A DNA stretch of 64,000 nucleotides from an uncultured Litoreibacter sp. (GCA_947494645.1 CANLVO010000001.1:1550001-1614000); one strand, 5' to 3'; positions 52,427 through 61,846 are shown, counted from the first letter of the stretch. Notes: generated by a model from the sequence alone, not told the origin. A program made the numbers and translations.

Positions 52427-54484
52427 CTAGGCGGTTTGCTCCTGCTTGCGACGGGCGAGCTGCAGCAGGACAATCGGCGCCATCAGCGCAAGCCCTGCGG
52501 CCATGGTCGCGAGCCCCGGCGCAATGAAGAGGAAGGAGACAAAGACCACGTACCAGCGCTCCCACATTTTCAGCCGTGCCAGCAAGTACCCGGAGAAGGC
52601 CACCCCGAGCGAGCCGATGCCCAGCATTGCGCCCAAGAGCGTGACGGTGAAGGCGGCCCATGTGAAGCCATTGGCCACCAGCAACAGCGCGGGCGAGTAG
52701 ACGAAGACGAACGGCACCAGCGCCTTGGCGATGCCCAGCCGGAAGGCGGTGTTGCCTGTCTTGAACGGGTTCGACCCTGCGATGCCCGCCGCCGCATAGG
52801 CCGCCAGCGCCACCGGCGGGGTGATGTCGGCCAGCACGCCGTAATAGAAGACGAAGAAATGCGCCACGATGGGCTCGACGCCGAGGATCTGGAACGCGCC
52901 TGCAGTGACGGAGACGAGGATGATATAGGTCGCCGTGGTGGGCACCCCTGCCCCCATCACGATGCAGGCCATTGCCACCAGCACCAGCGAGAAGAACAGC
53001 ACCCATTGCTGCAGATCAAAGAAGCTGAACGGCCAGATGGAGGAGACCACCACCGCCAAATCATTCGCCGTCTGGATCACGATGGCGCCGACGCGGAAGC
53101 CCGTGCCGGTCAGGGTGATGACACCGACAATGATCCCCACGCAGGCCGCCGCAGAGCCGATAGCGATGGTGCTGCGCGCCCCTGCTGCGAGCGCGTCCCA
53201 CAGGCCGGGGATGGTCATGCGACCGTTGGGCTTCAAAAAGCCCACCACGACACAAGCGATGATCGCGTAGACGGCGGCATAATCCGGCGTGCGGCCCGAC
53301 AAGATCATGTAGATCAGAATGATCAGCGGTGCTGCGGCCAGCCAGTTGGCCTTCAGCACCTTCCACAGGATCGGCATTTCCTCGGCGCTGAGGCCGCGCA
53401 GGCCGAGCTTTTTGGCCTCCAGATGGACCATCACGAAGATGCCGAAATAGTGCAGGAAGGCCGGGAAGAGCGCCGCCGCCAGCACGTCGCGCAAGGGGAT
53501 GTTCAGGAAGTCGACCATGATGAAGGCGGCAGCCCCCATGACGGGCGGGGTGATCTGGCCGCCGGTGGACGACGTGGCCTCGGTCGCGCCTGCGAAATGC
53601 GGCGGGTAGCCGACCTTTTTCATGGCCGGGATCGTCAGCGCCCCGGTGGTAACCGTGTTGGCGATGGAAGACCCTGAGATCGACCCCATGAAGGCAGAGG
53701 CGCAGATGGCGACCTTGGCGGGCCCGCCCGAATACCGTCCCGCCGCCACGGTGGCGAGATCAATAAACAGCTGGCCCAGCCCGATGCGGGCGGCCAGCAC
53801 GCCGAAGAGGATGAACAGGAAGACGTATTTTGCCATAGCCCCGATGGCGATGCCGTAGATGCCCTGGCTGCCATAGATGCCGTCCACAAAGCCGGACCAT
53901 GCCACCCCGCCATGTTTCAGCATCCCGGGCGCGAACTGGCCGTAGATGGCGTAAAGCACGAAGAACCCCGCGATGAGCGGCAGGGTGTAGCCGATGGAGC
54001 GGCGGGCGGCCTCAAGCGTGAAGAGCAGCACGACGGAGCCCATGAATGTGTCCATCGCGTTGGGGTTGCCTGCGCGACGGGCGGCCTCTGCCGGGTCGAG
54101 CAGCGGCAAATACAGCGCGGCGGCGACGGCCAGCAGCGCCAGCCCTATGTCGAAGATGTTGACCCCGTCGACATACATCCAGCCCTTGGGCGTGCCTGTC
54201 AGGCGGTAGTCTTTCTTCCATGAGAACAACAGAAAAGTCAGGCCCAGTACGAAGGCCAGATGGATGCCGAAATGCAAAAGCTCGCGGATCAGCGCGAAGC
54301 CGGAGGCGTAGAAATGATAGACCGACATGGCCACCAGAAAGACCGAGACGACCGCGGCCATTTTCGATCCCATCGGGCGGAAGGCGCTTTCGCTGTCATA
54401 TTTGCGTTCCAGCTCAGCAAGCTGTTCCGGGGTCAGATCGGCGGTGCCGTCTGTGGAGCTGTTTGTAGAGCTGTCTGTCGCCAT
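52427..54484 (-). CDS. TRAP transporter fused permease (4TM/12TM, TAXI type)
   Basis: 685-residue membrane protein in which the small DctQ-like and large DctM-like subunits are fused, the standard form for TAXI-TRAP systems. Many TM segments; conserved core SAFMGSISGSSIANTVTTGALTIPAMKKVGYPPHFAGATEA near 275 and GMGAAAFIMVDFLN-like VMGAAAFIMVDFLNIPLRD near 320. It uses an ion gradient to import an organic acid with the adjacent TAXI receptor. Ligand not deducible. Confidence 0.9.
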   Translation of the reverse strand: MATDSSTNSSTDGTADLTPEQLAELERKYDSESAFRPMGSKMAAVVSVFLVAMSVYHFYASGFALIRELLHFGIHLAFVLGLTFLLFSWKKDYRLTGTPKGWMYVDGVNIFDIGLALLAVAAALYLPLLDPAEAARRAGNPNAMDTFMGSVVLLFTLEAARRSIGYTLPLIAGFFVLYAIYGQFAPGMLKHGGVAWSGFVDGIYGSQGIYGIAIGAMAKYVFLFILFGVLAARIGLGQLFIDLATVAAGRYSGGPAKVAICASAFMGSISGSSIANTVTTGALTIPAMKKVGYPPHFAGATEATSSTGGQITPPVMGAAAFIMVDFLNIPLRDVLAAALFPAFLHYFGIFVMVHLEAKKLGLRGLSAEEMPILWKVLKANWLAAAPLIILIYMILSGRTPDYAAVYAIIACVVVGFLKPNGRMTIPGLWDALAAGARSTIAIGSAAACVGIIVGVITLTGTGFRVGAIVIQTANDLAVVVSSIWPFSFFDLQQWVLFFSLVLVAMACIVMGAGVPTTATYIILVSVTAGAFQILGVEPIVAHFFVFYYGVLADITPPVALAAYAAAGIAGSNPFKTGNTAFRLGIAKALVPFVFVYSPALLLVANGFTWAAFTVTLLGAMLGIGSLGVAFSGYLLARLKMWERWYVVFVSFLFIAPGLATMAAGLALMAPIVLLQLARRKQEQTA

Positions 54485-54534
54485 GATGCGCGCCTTGCCA
54501 ATGGAAGAGATGTCTAATGCGAAGATAGAACGAA

Positions 54535-54562
54535 CCCGGCCGCCACAGAGCGGGCGGCCGGG
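54535..54562 (-). promoter_or_regulatory. Intercistronic stem-loop between TAXI receptor and TRAP permease
   Basis: CCCGGCCGCC (54535-54544) pairs perfectly with GGCGGCCGGG (54553-54562) around an 8-base loop, on the minus transcript just after the receptor stop at 54585. No T run follows. It probably stabilises the receptor mRNA or reduces read-through into the permease gene, like the one after xylF. Confidence 0.7.
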
Positions 54563-54584
54563 TCCTGGTCTTGCAACGCCGTGC

Positions 54585-55589
54585 TTACTTGATCAGCCCG
54601 GCTTCTTTGTAAAAGCGCTCAGCGCCCGGGTGCAGCGGCACGCCAACGCCGTTCAACGCGGTATCTGGCGTGATGGTCTTGCCCTTGGCATGGCCCACGT
54701 CCAGCAGCTTGCGGCTTTCGTCATTCCACAGCGCTTTGGTGATGTTGTAGATCAGCTCTTCATCCTCTTTGGCGGAGGTGAACCACTGTGCGCCAACGGC
54801 CACGGTTGTGGTGGCGTCCACGCCTTCATAAGTGCCCGCCGGGATGTCGGACGCAGCGAAGAAGCCGTATTTCTCGGTCAGGGCCGCTGCGCCTGCGCCG
54901 TCAATCGGCACCAGCTTGATGTCAGCCGCAGAGGCCAGCTCGACAATTGCGCCGGTCGGGTAGCCCGCCACCGCGAAGAATGCGTCGATCTTGCCGTTGC
55001 GCAGGCCCTCAGCCGCCGCGTTGCCTTTCAGCTGCTCGGCGGTCACGTCATCAACGCTCAGGCCATTGGCCTCGAGGATCAAAGTCGCGTCCACATATGT
55101 ACCGGAGCCCGGCTCGTCGAGCGACACGCGCTTGCCTTTGAGGTCGGCCACGGAGTTGATACCGCTATCGGCCAGAGCCACCAGGTGGATGTGCTCTTCA
55201 AACAGCGCCGCAATGGTGCGCAGGTCGGTGGCAGGCTCGGAGCCTTCCATCGTGCCCGTGCCGGTATAGGCCCAGTATGCCACGTCTGACTGCGCAAAAC
55301 CGGAGTTCCGCAGGCCAGAGATGATGGCGTTCACGTTGTCAACGGAGCCGCGCGACGACACGGCGGAGGCGATCAGACCGTCGACGCCGCAGGAGCCGCC
55401 TTCGCCGCATTCGCGGGAGCCCGGTGGCTTGGAAATGGCGTTCGCGATCACGCCGCCCACAGGGTAATAGGTAAAGGCCGTGCCGCCTGTCCCGATTGTA
55501 AAGAATGTCAGGTCTTGAGCCGCAGCGGGTCCCGCCAAGCCAAGCGCCAGCGCCGCACTCACTGCAGCCGCTTTTATCGTTTTGATCAT
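54585..55589 (-). CDS. TAXI-family TRAP transporter solute receptor
   Basis: 334-residue periplasmic receptor. Signal peptide MIKTIKAAAVSAALALGLAGPAAA and the TAXI core TIGTGGTAFTYYPVGGVIANAIS near 33, with a cysteine pair in CGEGGSCG near 62 that could form a disulfide. AAGGAGG precedes the ATG. It feeds the fused permease downstream. The ligand may be a dicarboxylate, glutamate-like or sulfur compound; nothing here fixes it. Confidence 0.9.
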   Translation of the reverse strand: MIKTIKAAAVSAALALGLAGPAAAQDLTFFTIGTGGTAFTYYPVGGVIANAISKPPGSRECGEGGSCGVDGLIASAVSSRGSVDNVNAIISGLRNSGFAQSDVAYWAYTGTGTMEGSEPATDLRTIAALFEEHIHLVALADSGINSVADLKGKRVSLDEPGSGTYVDATLILEANGLSVDDVTAEQLKGNAAAEGLRNGKIDAFFAVAGYPTGAIVELASAADIKLVPIDGAGAAALTEKYGFFAASDIPAGTYEGVDATTTVAVGAQWFTSAKEDEELIYNITKALWNDESRKLLDVGHAKGKTITPDTALNGVGVPLHPGAERFYKEAGLIK

Positions 55590-55830
55590 CAGATCCTCCT
55601 TGTTTTACGGCCTTCGACTTTTGTACGAGAAGGACCGCCTTGTTCATCGTTAGTACGCGATATTCTCAGTGTCGAGGTTATCCTCGTATTTCGGCACAGT
55701 CAGGATCGTCAGTCTGGCGTTCGCTTTTTGGTGATCGGGCTGGATTATGGTCTGCGGACCCCCTATTCTGATTATTACACTCAGGAATGAAAGAGACAGG
55801 TCTGATGGCGCTGCGGTGCGAGATTTCGGG

Positions 55831-56253
55831 ATGACAGGTTTGGCGCATGTCCCCGTGCAGCGCAGACAGCATGCGCGGCTGCCAACGACTGCACCACGGC
55901 ATGCAGAGGTGCTGGAGGCGTATCGCCGCGCGGCGCTGCAATGCCGGACCGCGCCGCGCAGCGACCTGTTTGAGGCCTGTGCCCTTTTGTCGGTCAATCC
56001 CCACGTTGGCCGCGACGCTTTCGCAACTGCATTGATCAAGGGGCTGCAATCCGCCCTGCCCAAAGCGCCGGTCCTGCTGCGCCCGGGTGAGCCCACGCAA
56101 AGCTTCGACGAGGCTTGGCTGCTCGCCGCTTTGGCCTCTTGCGCGGATGAGGATTGGGACAGTTTGGCGTTTTTGATGCGCTCGCGTCTGGGTCGTGCGC
56201 ATCAGCGCAACATCGCGTTCCTGATCCGTGGCTCATTGGGGCCGTTCGACTAA
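55831..56253 (+). CDS. Hypothetical protein
   Basis: 140-residue protein I do not recognise. Mostly helical, with VLEAYRRAALQCRTAPRSDLFEACALLSVNP and a C-terminal SFDEAWLLAALASCADEDWDSLAFLMRSRLGRAHQRNIAFLIRGSL that look like a real globular protein. The ATG at 55831 is preferred; the frame opens further to 55747 without a better start. Its stop lies inside the Irr box of dps, so termination and the dps promoter share the same DNA. Confidence 0.6.
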   Translation: MTGLAHVPVQRRQHARLPTTAPRHAEVLEAYRRAALQCRTAPRSDLFEACALLSVNPHVGRDAFATALIKGLQSALPKAPVLLRPGEPTQSFDEAWLLAALASCADEDWDSLAFLMRSRLGRAHQRNIAFLIRGSLGPFD

Positions 56254-56254
56254 A

Positions 56255-56271
56255 TTTAGAATTATTCTAAA
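56255..56271. promoter_or_regulatory. Irr box (iron control element) upstream of dps
   Basis: TTTAGAATTATTCTAAA is a perfect palindrome about its central base, and the symmetry extends two bases further on each side. It equals the known alphaproteobacterial ICE consensus TTTAGAA-N3-TTCTAAA bound by Irr. It is 102 bases before the dps ATG, implying iron/haem control of dps. Confidence 0.8.
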
Positions 56272-56373
56272 TTAGGGTTGGAAAAATTCTTCCGCGGGTT
56301 ATGTTCTATTCAGCAAGCGCGCAGACCGCCAGCCAGCACATCTTTGACCCAATAAGACACGCAGGAGATTGGT

Positions 56374-56844
56374 ATGACCCAAACCGCATTGACCCTTTCG
56401 CAAGACGCCTCCGCCGCCATTGTCGAGGCGCTGAACCAGTCCGTCGCCGAGGTGGCCGTGACCACGATGCTGGCGCAAAACTTCCATTGGAACGTCACCG
56501 GCATGGCGTTCGGTCCGCTGCACGAGCTGTTTCAGAAAATCTACGAGGATCATTTCGTGGCCCAAGACGATCTGGCCGAGCGCATCAAGGCGCTGGACGG
56601 CCACGCCGAGGGCACGCTGGCGGGCATGTTGCAGCGCTCGAAAGTGTCAGAGTACCCCGGCACCGCCACCGACAAGGAAATGATCAAGGCGATGATGGAC
56701 GCGCAGGAAACGCTGGCCTCGACCCTTGCGGGCTGTGGCGCGGTGGCTGCCGAGCATGGCGACACGCTGACCGAGGATCTGTGCATTGCGCGTGGGCAAG
56801 AGCACGAGAAGTTTGCGTGGTTCTTGCGGGCGCATCTGCGCTGA
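56374..56844 (+). CDS. dps: Dps-family ferritin-like DNA/iron protection protein
   Basis: 156-residue ferritin-like protein that forms a 12-mer, oxidises Fe(II) with peroxide and stores iron. The inter-subunit ferroxidase site is visible in NFHWNVTGMAFGPLHELFQKIYEDHFVAQDDLAERI (two His, Asp, Glu; near 33-68). No long basic N-terminal tail, so direct DNA binding is doubtful. AGGAG lies 7 bases before the ATG. Control by Irr is indicated by the box upstream. Confidence 0.92.
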   Translation: MTQTALTLSQDASAAIVEALNQSVAEVAVTTMLAQNFHWNVTGMAFGPLHELFQKIYEDHFVAQDDLAERIKALDGHAEGTLAGMLQRSKVSEYPGTATDKEMIKAMMDAQETLASTLAGCGAVAAEHGDTLTEDLCIARGQEHEKFAWFLRAHLR

Positions 56845-56860
56845 CCGCGAGGGGCAGCGC

Positions 56861-57109
56861 CTAGCCAAGATCGAAGGGCAACACGACGCCCTTCTTCTTG
56901 AGCTTCTTGCTGTAAGCCACCTTCCAGGCGTCATATTTTCCAACCGCCGCCTGCTGGGAGATCAGCATCTCGACAAAGGCCACCCGGTGCTTGTCCTTCT
57001 TCAATTCCTTGAAGAGCGACTTTTGCGCCTTGGTCATCGAGCAGCCGATGCAGCGACCCTCGCGCTTGTATTTGCACACGTCGATACACGGGCTTGGGGT
57101 CTTGCTCAT
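56861..57109 (-). CDS. DUF1289-family small cysteine protein
   Basis: 82-residue protein with the DUF1289 cysteine pattern: SPCIDVCKYKREGRCIGCSMTKAQK (four cysteines, near 7-23), probably a metal or Fe-S site. The rest is basic and helical. Function unknown in the family. It is convergent with dps (16 bases apart) and lies beside hemP, which places it in an iron-related group. Confidence 0.8.
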   Translation of the reverse strand: MSKTPSPCIDVCKYKREGRCIGCSMTKAQKSLFKELKKDKHRVAFVEMLISQQAAVGKYDAWKVAYSKKLKKKGVVLPFDLG

Positions 57110-57209
57110 TGCGGTTGTGCCTTGCGAGGTTTGGGCGGGCGGTCTGCGCCCTCCCCTTAGCTAGGTGGCGTGGCGGGCTTTTCAAAGCCCAGGTCTGTTG
57201 GGGCAGCCG

Positions 57210-57377
57210 TCACTTTGTCAGGATCAGTTTTCCAGCGCGGGTGATGCGCAGCACGTAGACCTGACCATCCAGCACGATCTGCGCCGTGTCGCCTGATTTA
57301 GTCAGGTCGCGGGCGTCATAGGCTGGCAGGCTATCGGCGCGGGCAACAAGCTTTTCGGTGGCTGTGTGAAACGTCAT
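57210..57377 (-). CDS. hemP: Hemin uptake protein HemP
   Basis: 55-residue protein ending LRITRAGKLILTK, the signature of HemP, with YDARDL near 20. In alphaproteobacteria HemP helps express or assemble haem uptake. Its ATG shares one base with the stop of a 54-codon gene upstream (TGATG), so it is translationally coupled to it. No haem receptor or transporter gene is in the window. Confidence 0.85.
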   Translation of the reverse strand: MTFHTATEKLVARADSLPAYDARDLTKSGDTAQIVLDGQVYVLRITRAGKLILTK

Positions 57378-57541
57378 CAGCGCCGCTCCGCCTGCAGGTC
57401 AAACCGATCAAAGACCCATTCCAGCCCGAACCCATCGGGCAATGGCGCTTGGCGAAGAAACTCTGCCAGCTCTGATCTCTCGGGCTGTGGAGCCCGGTAA
57501 GTGTCCAGCTGATCCGGGTATGTCTTGGCATCTTGTGGCAT
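57377..57541 (-). CDS. Small protein co-translated with hemP
   Basis: 54-residue protein (start MPQDAKTYPDQLDTYRAP, end LEWVFDRFDLQAERR) of unknown function. AAAGGA lies 7 bases before the ATG, and its TGA overlaps the hemP ATG by one base. Likely made under the same iron control as hemP. It is acidic, has no TM segment, and I know no family for it. Confidence 0.6.
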   Translation of the reverse strand: MPQDAKTYPDQLDTYRAPQPERSELAEFLRQAPLPDGFGLEWVFDRFDLQAERR

Positions 57542-57613
57542 GTGGAAGTCCTTTCATCTGGCAAATGTCGGGCTTCCCCAATGCGTGAATCAGGGTGGCT
57601 GGATGACCTCTTT

Positions 57614-57642
57614 AAGTTGAGTAATTTTGTAAGAAATGTCAA
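57614..57642 (-). promoter_or_regulatory. Possible promoter of the hemP operon
   Basis: On the minus strand TTGACA (57642-57637) is followed after 17 bases by CAACTT, a poor -10. It lies about 100 bases before the small gene ahead of hemP. I see no Irr box here; another iron regulator may act. Confidence 0.3.
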
Positions 57643-57688
57643 TCTGAGTTTTTTAGTCGGAAATAGAGGCACGAGCTGCTCGACACAT

Positions 57689-58834
57689 CTACAAACAGGC
57701 CTGCAACAGGGCACGCGTGTTTTCTTCGGTCATCTCTATCGGGTTTCCGCCCGTGCTCGGGTCCTTCAACGCCCCCTGCACGATCCTGTCAATATCGGGG
57801 TCTGTGACGCCGAGCGCGCCGAGCGTCTTTGGCACCCCGAGCCGCGCGTTCAGCTCGTCAACGTAAGCGCAAAACCCGTCGAACCCGCCTTTGATGCCTA
57901 GGTAATTGGCCGCATCCCCCAAGACGCCGGTGATTGCGGGTTTGTTGAACTGCAGCACGGCGGGCATGCAGACCGCGTTCGTTGTGCCGTGATGCGTGTG
58001 ATACATCGCCCCGATGGGATGCGACAGCGCATGGATGGCCCCCAAGCCTTTTTGGAACGCCGTCGCCCCCATTGCGGCAGCGGACATCATATGTGCGCGG
58101 GCCTCGAGGTCGCTGCCGTCGTCATAGGCGCGTGGCAGATAGTCTTTGACCAGACGCATCCCTTCCAGAGCCATGCCTTGCGACATGGGATGATAATGGG
58201 GCGAGCAGAACGCCTCCACGCAATGCGCAAACGCGTCGAGGCCGGTTCCCGCCGTGATGAATTTTGGCATGCCCACGGTCAGCTCGGGGTCGCAAATGAC
58301 AACCGTTGGCAGGAATTTGGGGTGAAAGATGATCTTCTTTTCCTGGGTCTCTGAGTTGGTGATGACGCTTGCGCGGCCCACCTCCGATCCGGTGCCTGCC
58401 GTTGTCGGAACCGCAACAATCGGCGCGATGGCTTTACTGTCGGCACGGGTCCACCAATCGCCGATATCCTCAAAATCCCAGAGCGGCCGTGTCTGGCCTG
58501 CCAGAAAGGCCACGAGCTTCCCCAAATCCAGCCCCGACCCGCCGCCAAAGGCGACAACGCCGTCATGGCCGCCGTCTTTGAAGGCTTTCACGCCTGCGGC
58601 AGCGTTTCTCTCATTCGGATTTTGATCCACATCTGCAAAGATCGCGCGGCCCAGCGCTGCCTCGTCGAGAAGATCAAGCGTTCGGGTCGTGATCTCCATT
58701 TCGGCCAAGCCGCGGTCTGTGATCAACAGCGGCTTCTTTATCCCGGCGCTCGCGCAGGCATCCGCGATTTCCGAGATCCGGCCTGCGCCGAAACGCACGG
58801 AGGTGGGGTAGGACCAGTTGGCAGTGAGCGACAT
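57689..58834 (-). CDS. Iron-containing alcohol dehydrogenase
   Basis: 381-residue group III dehydrogenase. NAD loop FGGGSGLDLGKLVAFL near 96, TAGTGSEVGRASV near 145 and the metal site DAFAHCVEAFCSPHYHPMSQ near 200 with ALSHPIGAMYHTHHGTTNAV near 268. Oxidises or reduces an alcohol or aldehyde. It is the last gene of the leftward group after the glutamine synthetase-like gene, as often seen in amine-degradation clusters. Confidence 0.88.
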   Translation of the reverse strand: MSLTANWSYPTSVRFGAGRISEIADACASAGIKKPLLITDRGLAEMEITTRTLDLLDEAALGRAIFADVDQNPNERNAAAGVKAFKDGGHDGVVAFGGGSGLDLGKLVAFLAGQTRPLWDFEDIGDWWTRADSKAIAPIVAVPTTAGTGSEVGRASVITNSETQEKKIIFHPKFLPTVVICDPELTVGMPKFITAGTGLDAFAHCVEAFCSPHYHPMSQGMALEGMRLVKDYLPRAYDDGSDLEARAHMMSAAAMGATAFQKGLGAIHALSHPIGAMYHTHHGTTNAVCMPAVLQFNKPAITGVLGDAANYLGIKGGFDGFCAYVDELNARLGVPKTLGALGVTDPDIDRIVQGALKDPSTGGNPIEMTEENTRALLQACL

Positions 58835-58882
58835 GGTGTAGGGCTTTCTTAAGGGACTAGGATATGAGGCAGACCGAAGTGA

Positions 58883-60247
58883 TCATGCCATTTCAAAGCC
58901 GCGTGCGATTTCCCAATCGGTGACAACGCGGTCGTATTCTTCCTGCTCCCATTCGGCGCAGCGGGTGTAGTGATCAACCACATCATCGCCCATCGCCTCG
59001 CGCAGGACCTTGGAAGTGCGGAGCGTTTCAGTGGCCGCGCGAAGCGATTGTGGGATGTCCTGCGCGGCGGCATCCTCATACACATCACCCTTGGTCAGCG
59101 GCGACAGTTCCATCTTGTCCTCGATCCCTTTGATCCCGGCGGCGAGCATTGCGGCTTGCGCGAGATACGGGTTCAGGTCCGACCCACCGATACGGCACTC
59201 GACGCGTATGCCTTTGGTTCCATCACCGCACAGACGGAAACCTGCGGTGCGGTTATCGACGGACCAGACCGTCTTGGTCGGCGCGAATGTCCCTTTGGCG
59301 AACCGTTTGTAGCTGTTGATATAGGGCGCCAGAAAGAAGGTGTAATCGGGCGCGTAGGCTATCAGACCGGCCATATAGTGCTTCATCAGATCGGACATGC
59401 CCAGATCGGCATTGGCGTCATAGAATGCAGGCGCACCGTCGCTCCAGAGCGACTGATGCACATGGGATGAGCTGCCGACTTTCGTTTGATCCCATTTCGG
59501 CAGGAACGTCGCGGCGTGTCCTTGCTGCCATGCGATCTCCTTGATGGCGGTCTTGGCGATTGTGTGATGATCAGCGCAATCCAGCGCGGCAGCGTAGCGG
59601 ATGTTGAGCTCTTCCTGGCCGGTCTCTGCCTCGCCTTTGGAGTTCTCGACCGGCAGCCCCGCGGCAAAGAGATGATTGCGGACGGGGCGCATCACATGTT
59701 CTTCCCGACTGGTCTGCAGGATGGAGTAATCTTCGTTGTAGCCGCTGATCGGGGTCAGCTCGCGGAAGCCGCTTTTACGGATGTCGTCGAAGCTTTGCTC
59801 GAACAGGAAGAATTCCAGCTCGGTCGCCATCATTGCATCATATCCGAGCGCCCCCAGCCGGGCGATCTGGCGCTTGAGCACCTGCCTTGGCGCATGGGGA
59901 ACCGGCGCGTGGGTGTGGTGATCGAGGATATCGCACAGCACCATCGCGGTGCCCTCAAGCCATGGCAGGATGCGGATCGTCGACAGATCAGGCGCCATGA
60001 TATAGTCGCCATATCCCTTTTCCCAGCTGGTTGAGGCGTAGCCGTCTGGCGTGGCCATCTGAAGATCGGTCGCGAGCAGGTAGTTGCAGCAATGCGTTTC
60101 CTTGAAGGAGGCCTCGACGAAGTTCACGCCGTGAAACCTCTTGCCCATCAACCGGCCCTGCATGTCGGGAAAACAAACCAGAACGGTGTCAATCGTGCCG
60201 TCTTTAACGCGGGATGTGAGGTCTTCGAAGCTTAGGTTTCCGGGCAT
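58883..60247 (-). CDS. Glutamine synthetase-family ligase (PuuA-like)
   Basis: 454 residues from the ATG at 60247, the usual length for gamma-glutamylamine ligases; the frame is open to 60505, and an ATG at 60334 is a possible alternative. Catalytic blocks: DLSTIRILPW, TELEFFLFEQ, GSSSHVHQSLW near 265, and VECRIGGSDLNPYLAQAAMLAAGIKGIEDK near 345. Enzymes of this branch join glutamate to an amine using ATP rather than making glutamine. Substrate here is unknown; its neighbours suggest an amine from creatine or betaine breakdown. Confidence 0.83.
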   Translation of the reverse strand: MPGNLSFEDLTSRVKDGTIDTVLVCFPDMQGRLMGKRFHGVNFVEASFKETHCCNYLLATDLQMATPDGYASTSWEKGYGDYIMAPDLSTIRILPWLEGTAMVLCDILDHHTHAPVPHAPRQVLKRQIARLGALGYDAMMATELEFFLFEQSFDDIRKSGFRELTPISGYNEDYSILQTSREEHVMRPVRNHLFAAGLPVENSKGEAETGQEELNIRYAAALDCADHHTIAKTAIKEIAWQQGHAATFLPKWDQTKVGSSSHVHQSLWSDGAPAFYDANADLGMSDLMKHYMAGLIAYAPDYTFFLAPYINSYKRFAKGTFAPTKTVWSVDNRTAGFRLCGDGTKGIRVECRIGGSDLNPYLAQAAMLAAGIKGIEDKMELSPLTKGDVYEDAAAQDIPQSLRAATETLRTSKVLREAMGDDVVDHYTRCAEWEQEEYDRVVTDWEIARGFEMA

Positions 60248-60422
60248 AACATCTCGCTTGCGACTGGTTGGGGCGATCGTGGCGGTCCCTGCACTATTTT
60301 CTACGGAACGCAGAAACTCAACCTGTTGGGTCATTTGTCGAGGTTTGAGGGTTTTGCGACGCGGGGCCTGAGGTGTGACCTTTTTTGATCGGGGGGAAGC
60401 GGACCTCCCCCCGGGATTTGAC

Positions 60423-61625
60423 TTAGGCCACGACGTTGAACGCGGGCCCATAGGGGTAGCCCGTGATATTCTCGTTGCCGTCCTCGGTGATGATGAGAAT
60501 GTCATGCTCGCGGTACCCGCCGCTGCCCGCCTGCCCTTCCGGCACCGTCAACATCGGCTCCATCGAGATGACCATGCCGGGTTCAAGCACCGTGTCGATG
60601 TCTTCGCGCAGCTCAAGCCCCGCCTCTCGACCGTAGTAATGCGACAGGATGCCAAAGGAATGGCCGTATCCAAAGGTCCGGTATTGCAGAAGGTCGCGGT
60701 CGGCGAAGAATGTGTTGATCTGTTCGGTGACCGCCGCGCAGCTGACGCCGGGTTTCAGCAGGCTCATGCCAAATTCATGGGCGGCCACATTGGCCTCCCA
60801 GATCTTGAGACTGGCCGGGTCGACTGTCTCGACAAACATCGTGCGCTCAAGCGCGGTGTAATACCCGCTGATCATCGGGAACGTGTTCAAACTGAGGATG
60901 TCACCTGCTTCCAGCACACGCCCGGTGACGGGGTTATGCGCCCCATCGGTGTTGATGCCAGACTGAAACCAGACCCATGTGTCGCGGTATTCGGCGTCCG
61001 GGAAGCGTTTGGCGATTTCAAGCTCCATCGCGTCGCGGCCTGCCATTGCAACGTCAATTTCGCGAACGCCCGCCTTGACCGCGTCCTTCACGGCATAGCC
61101 GCCGACGTCCGCGACCTGTGCACATTTTCGGATCAACGCAATCTCCGCAGGAGACTTGTGCATCCTTTGGCGCATGGTCGTGGGCGCCATGTCGACGGCG
61201 TCTTTCGGGGACAGAAACCCGTCCAAGAGCACACGTTGCGCCAGCGTCAGGTGATCGGCCTCGTAGCCAATGGTTTTGCCCTTGCCGGTGACCGAGCAGA
61301 CTGCACGCCAGTAATTGTCGCGTTGCCAGTCTGTGTAGGTGATGTTGTCCGCGTGACTGCGCCGCCACGGCTGGGCCGCGTCGATCCCCGCACTGATTGT
61401 GACGCAATCCGATGATGTCACAACGAGCCCGTATGGGCGCCCAAAGGCGCAGTACAAGAAACCTGAATAATAGGCGATGTTGTGCATCGAGGTGAACACG
61501 CAGGCATCGACACCTGAGGTTGCCATATGCGCGCGCAGGCGGGCCAAGCGGTCATCATATTCTTGTGGAGAGAAAGGGAGGGACTTCTCCCCCTGGTGAA
61601 AGCGGTAAAATTCTGGACGATCCAT
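60423..61625 (-). CDS. Creatinase (creatine amidinohydrolase)
   Basis: 400-residue M24-fold enzyme that hydrolyses creatine to sarcosine and urea without metal. It follows Pseudomonas creatinase closely, with FGRPYGLVVT (substrate Phe/Arg region near 62), WFQSGINTDGAHNPVTGR (catalytic histidine), QYRTFGYGHSFG and REAGLELREDIDTVLEPGMV. AAGGAG lies 7 bases before the ATG. Related M24 hydrolases such as ectoine hydrolase are less similar in these blocks. It sits between a ProW-type transporter and the glutamine synthetase-like gene. Confidence 0.85.
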   Translation of the reverse strand: MDRPEFYRFHQGEKSLPFSPQEYDDRLARLRAHMATSGVDACVFTSMHNIAYYSGFLYCAFGRPYGLVVTSSDCVTISAGIDAAQPWRRSHADNITYTDWQRDNYWRAVCSVTGKGKTIGYEADHLTLAQRVLLDGFLSPKDAVDMAPTTMRQRMHKSPAEIALIRKCAQVADVGGYAVKDAVKAGVREIDVAMAGRDAMELEIAKRFPDAEYRDTWVWFQSGINTDGAHNPVTGRVLEAGDILSLNTFPMISGYYTALERTMFVETVDPASLKIWEANVAAHEFGMSLLKPGVSCAAVTEQINTFFADRDLLQYRTFGYGHSFGILSHYYGREAGLELREDIDTVLEPGMVISMEPMLTVPEGQAGSGGYREHDILIITEDGNENITGYPYGPAFNVVA

Positions 61626-61846
61626 GTCATGGCTCCTTCAACAACGTGCCGCTGTGATGGAAGGAAGCCTTGGTCGAACTTCCTCAGCCACTTAAGCAGC
61701 AAAGAAAAGTCCCGGCGTTCAGGAAGGTTTTACAAGGGTCTACACCGTAGTGCTGGCGACGCCATCGCCACCCCGTGCCACTTTATGCATTGCGTCGGCC
61801 ATGTCTGGCAAGGAACTTTGATGCCCGATACGGCCCAATGCTTGCG

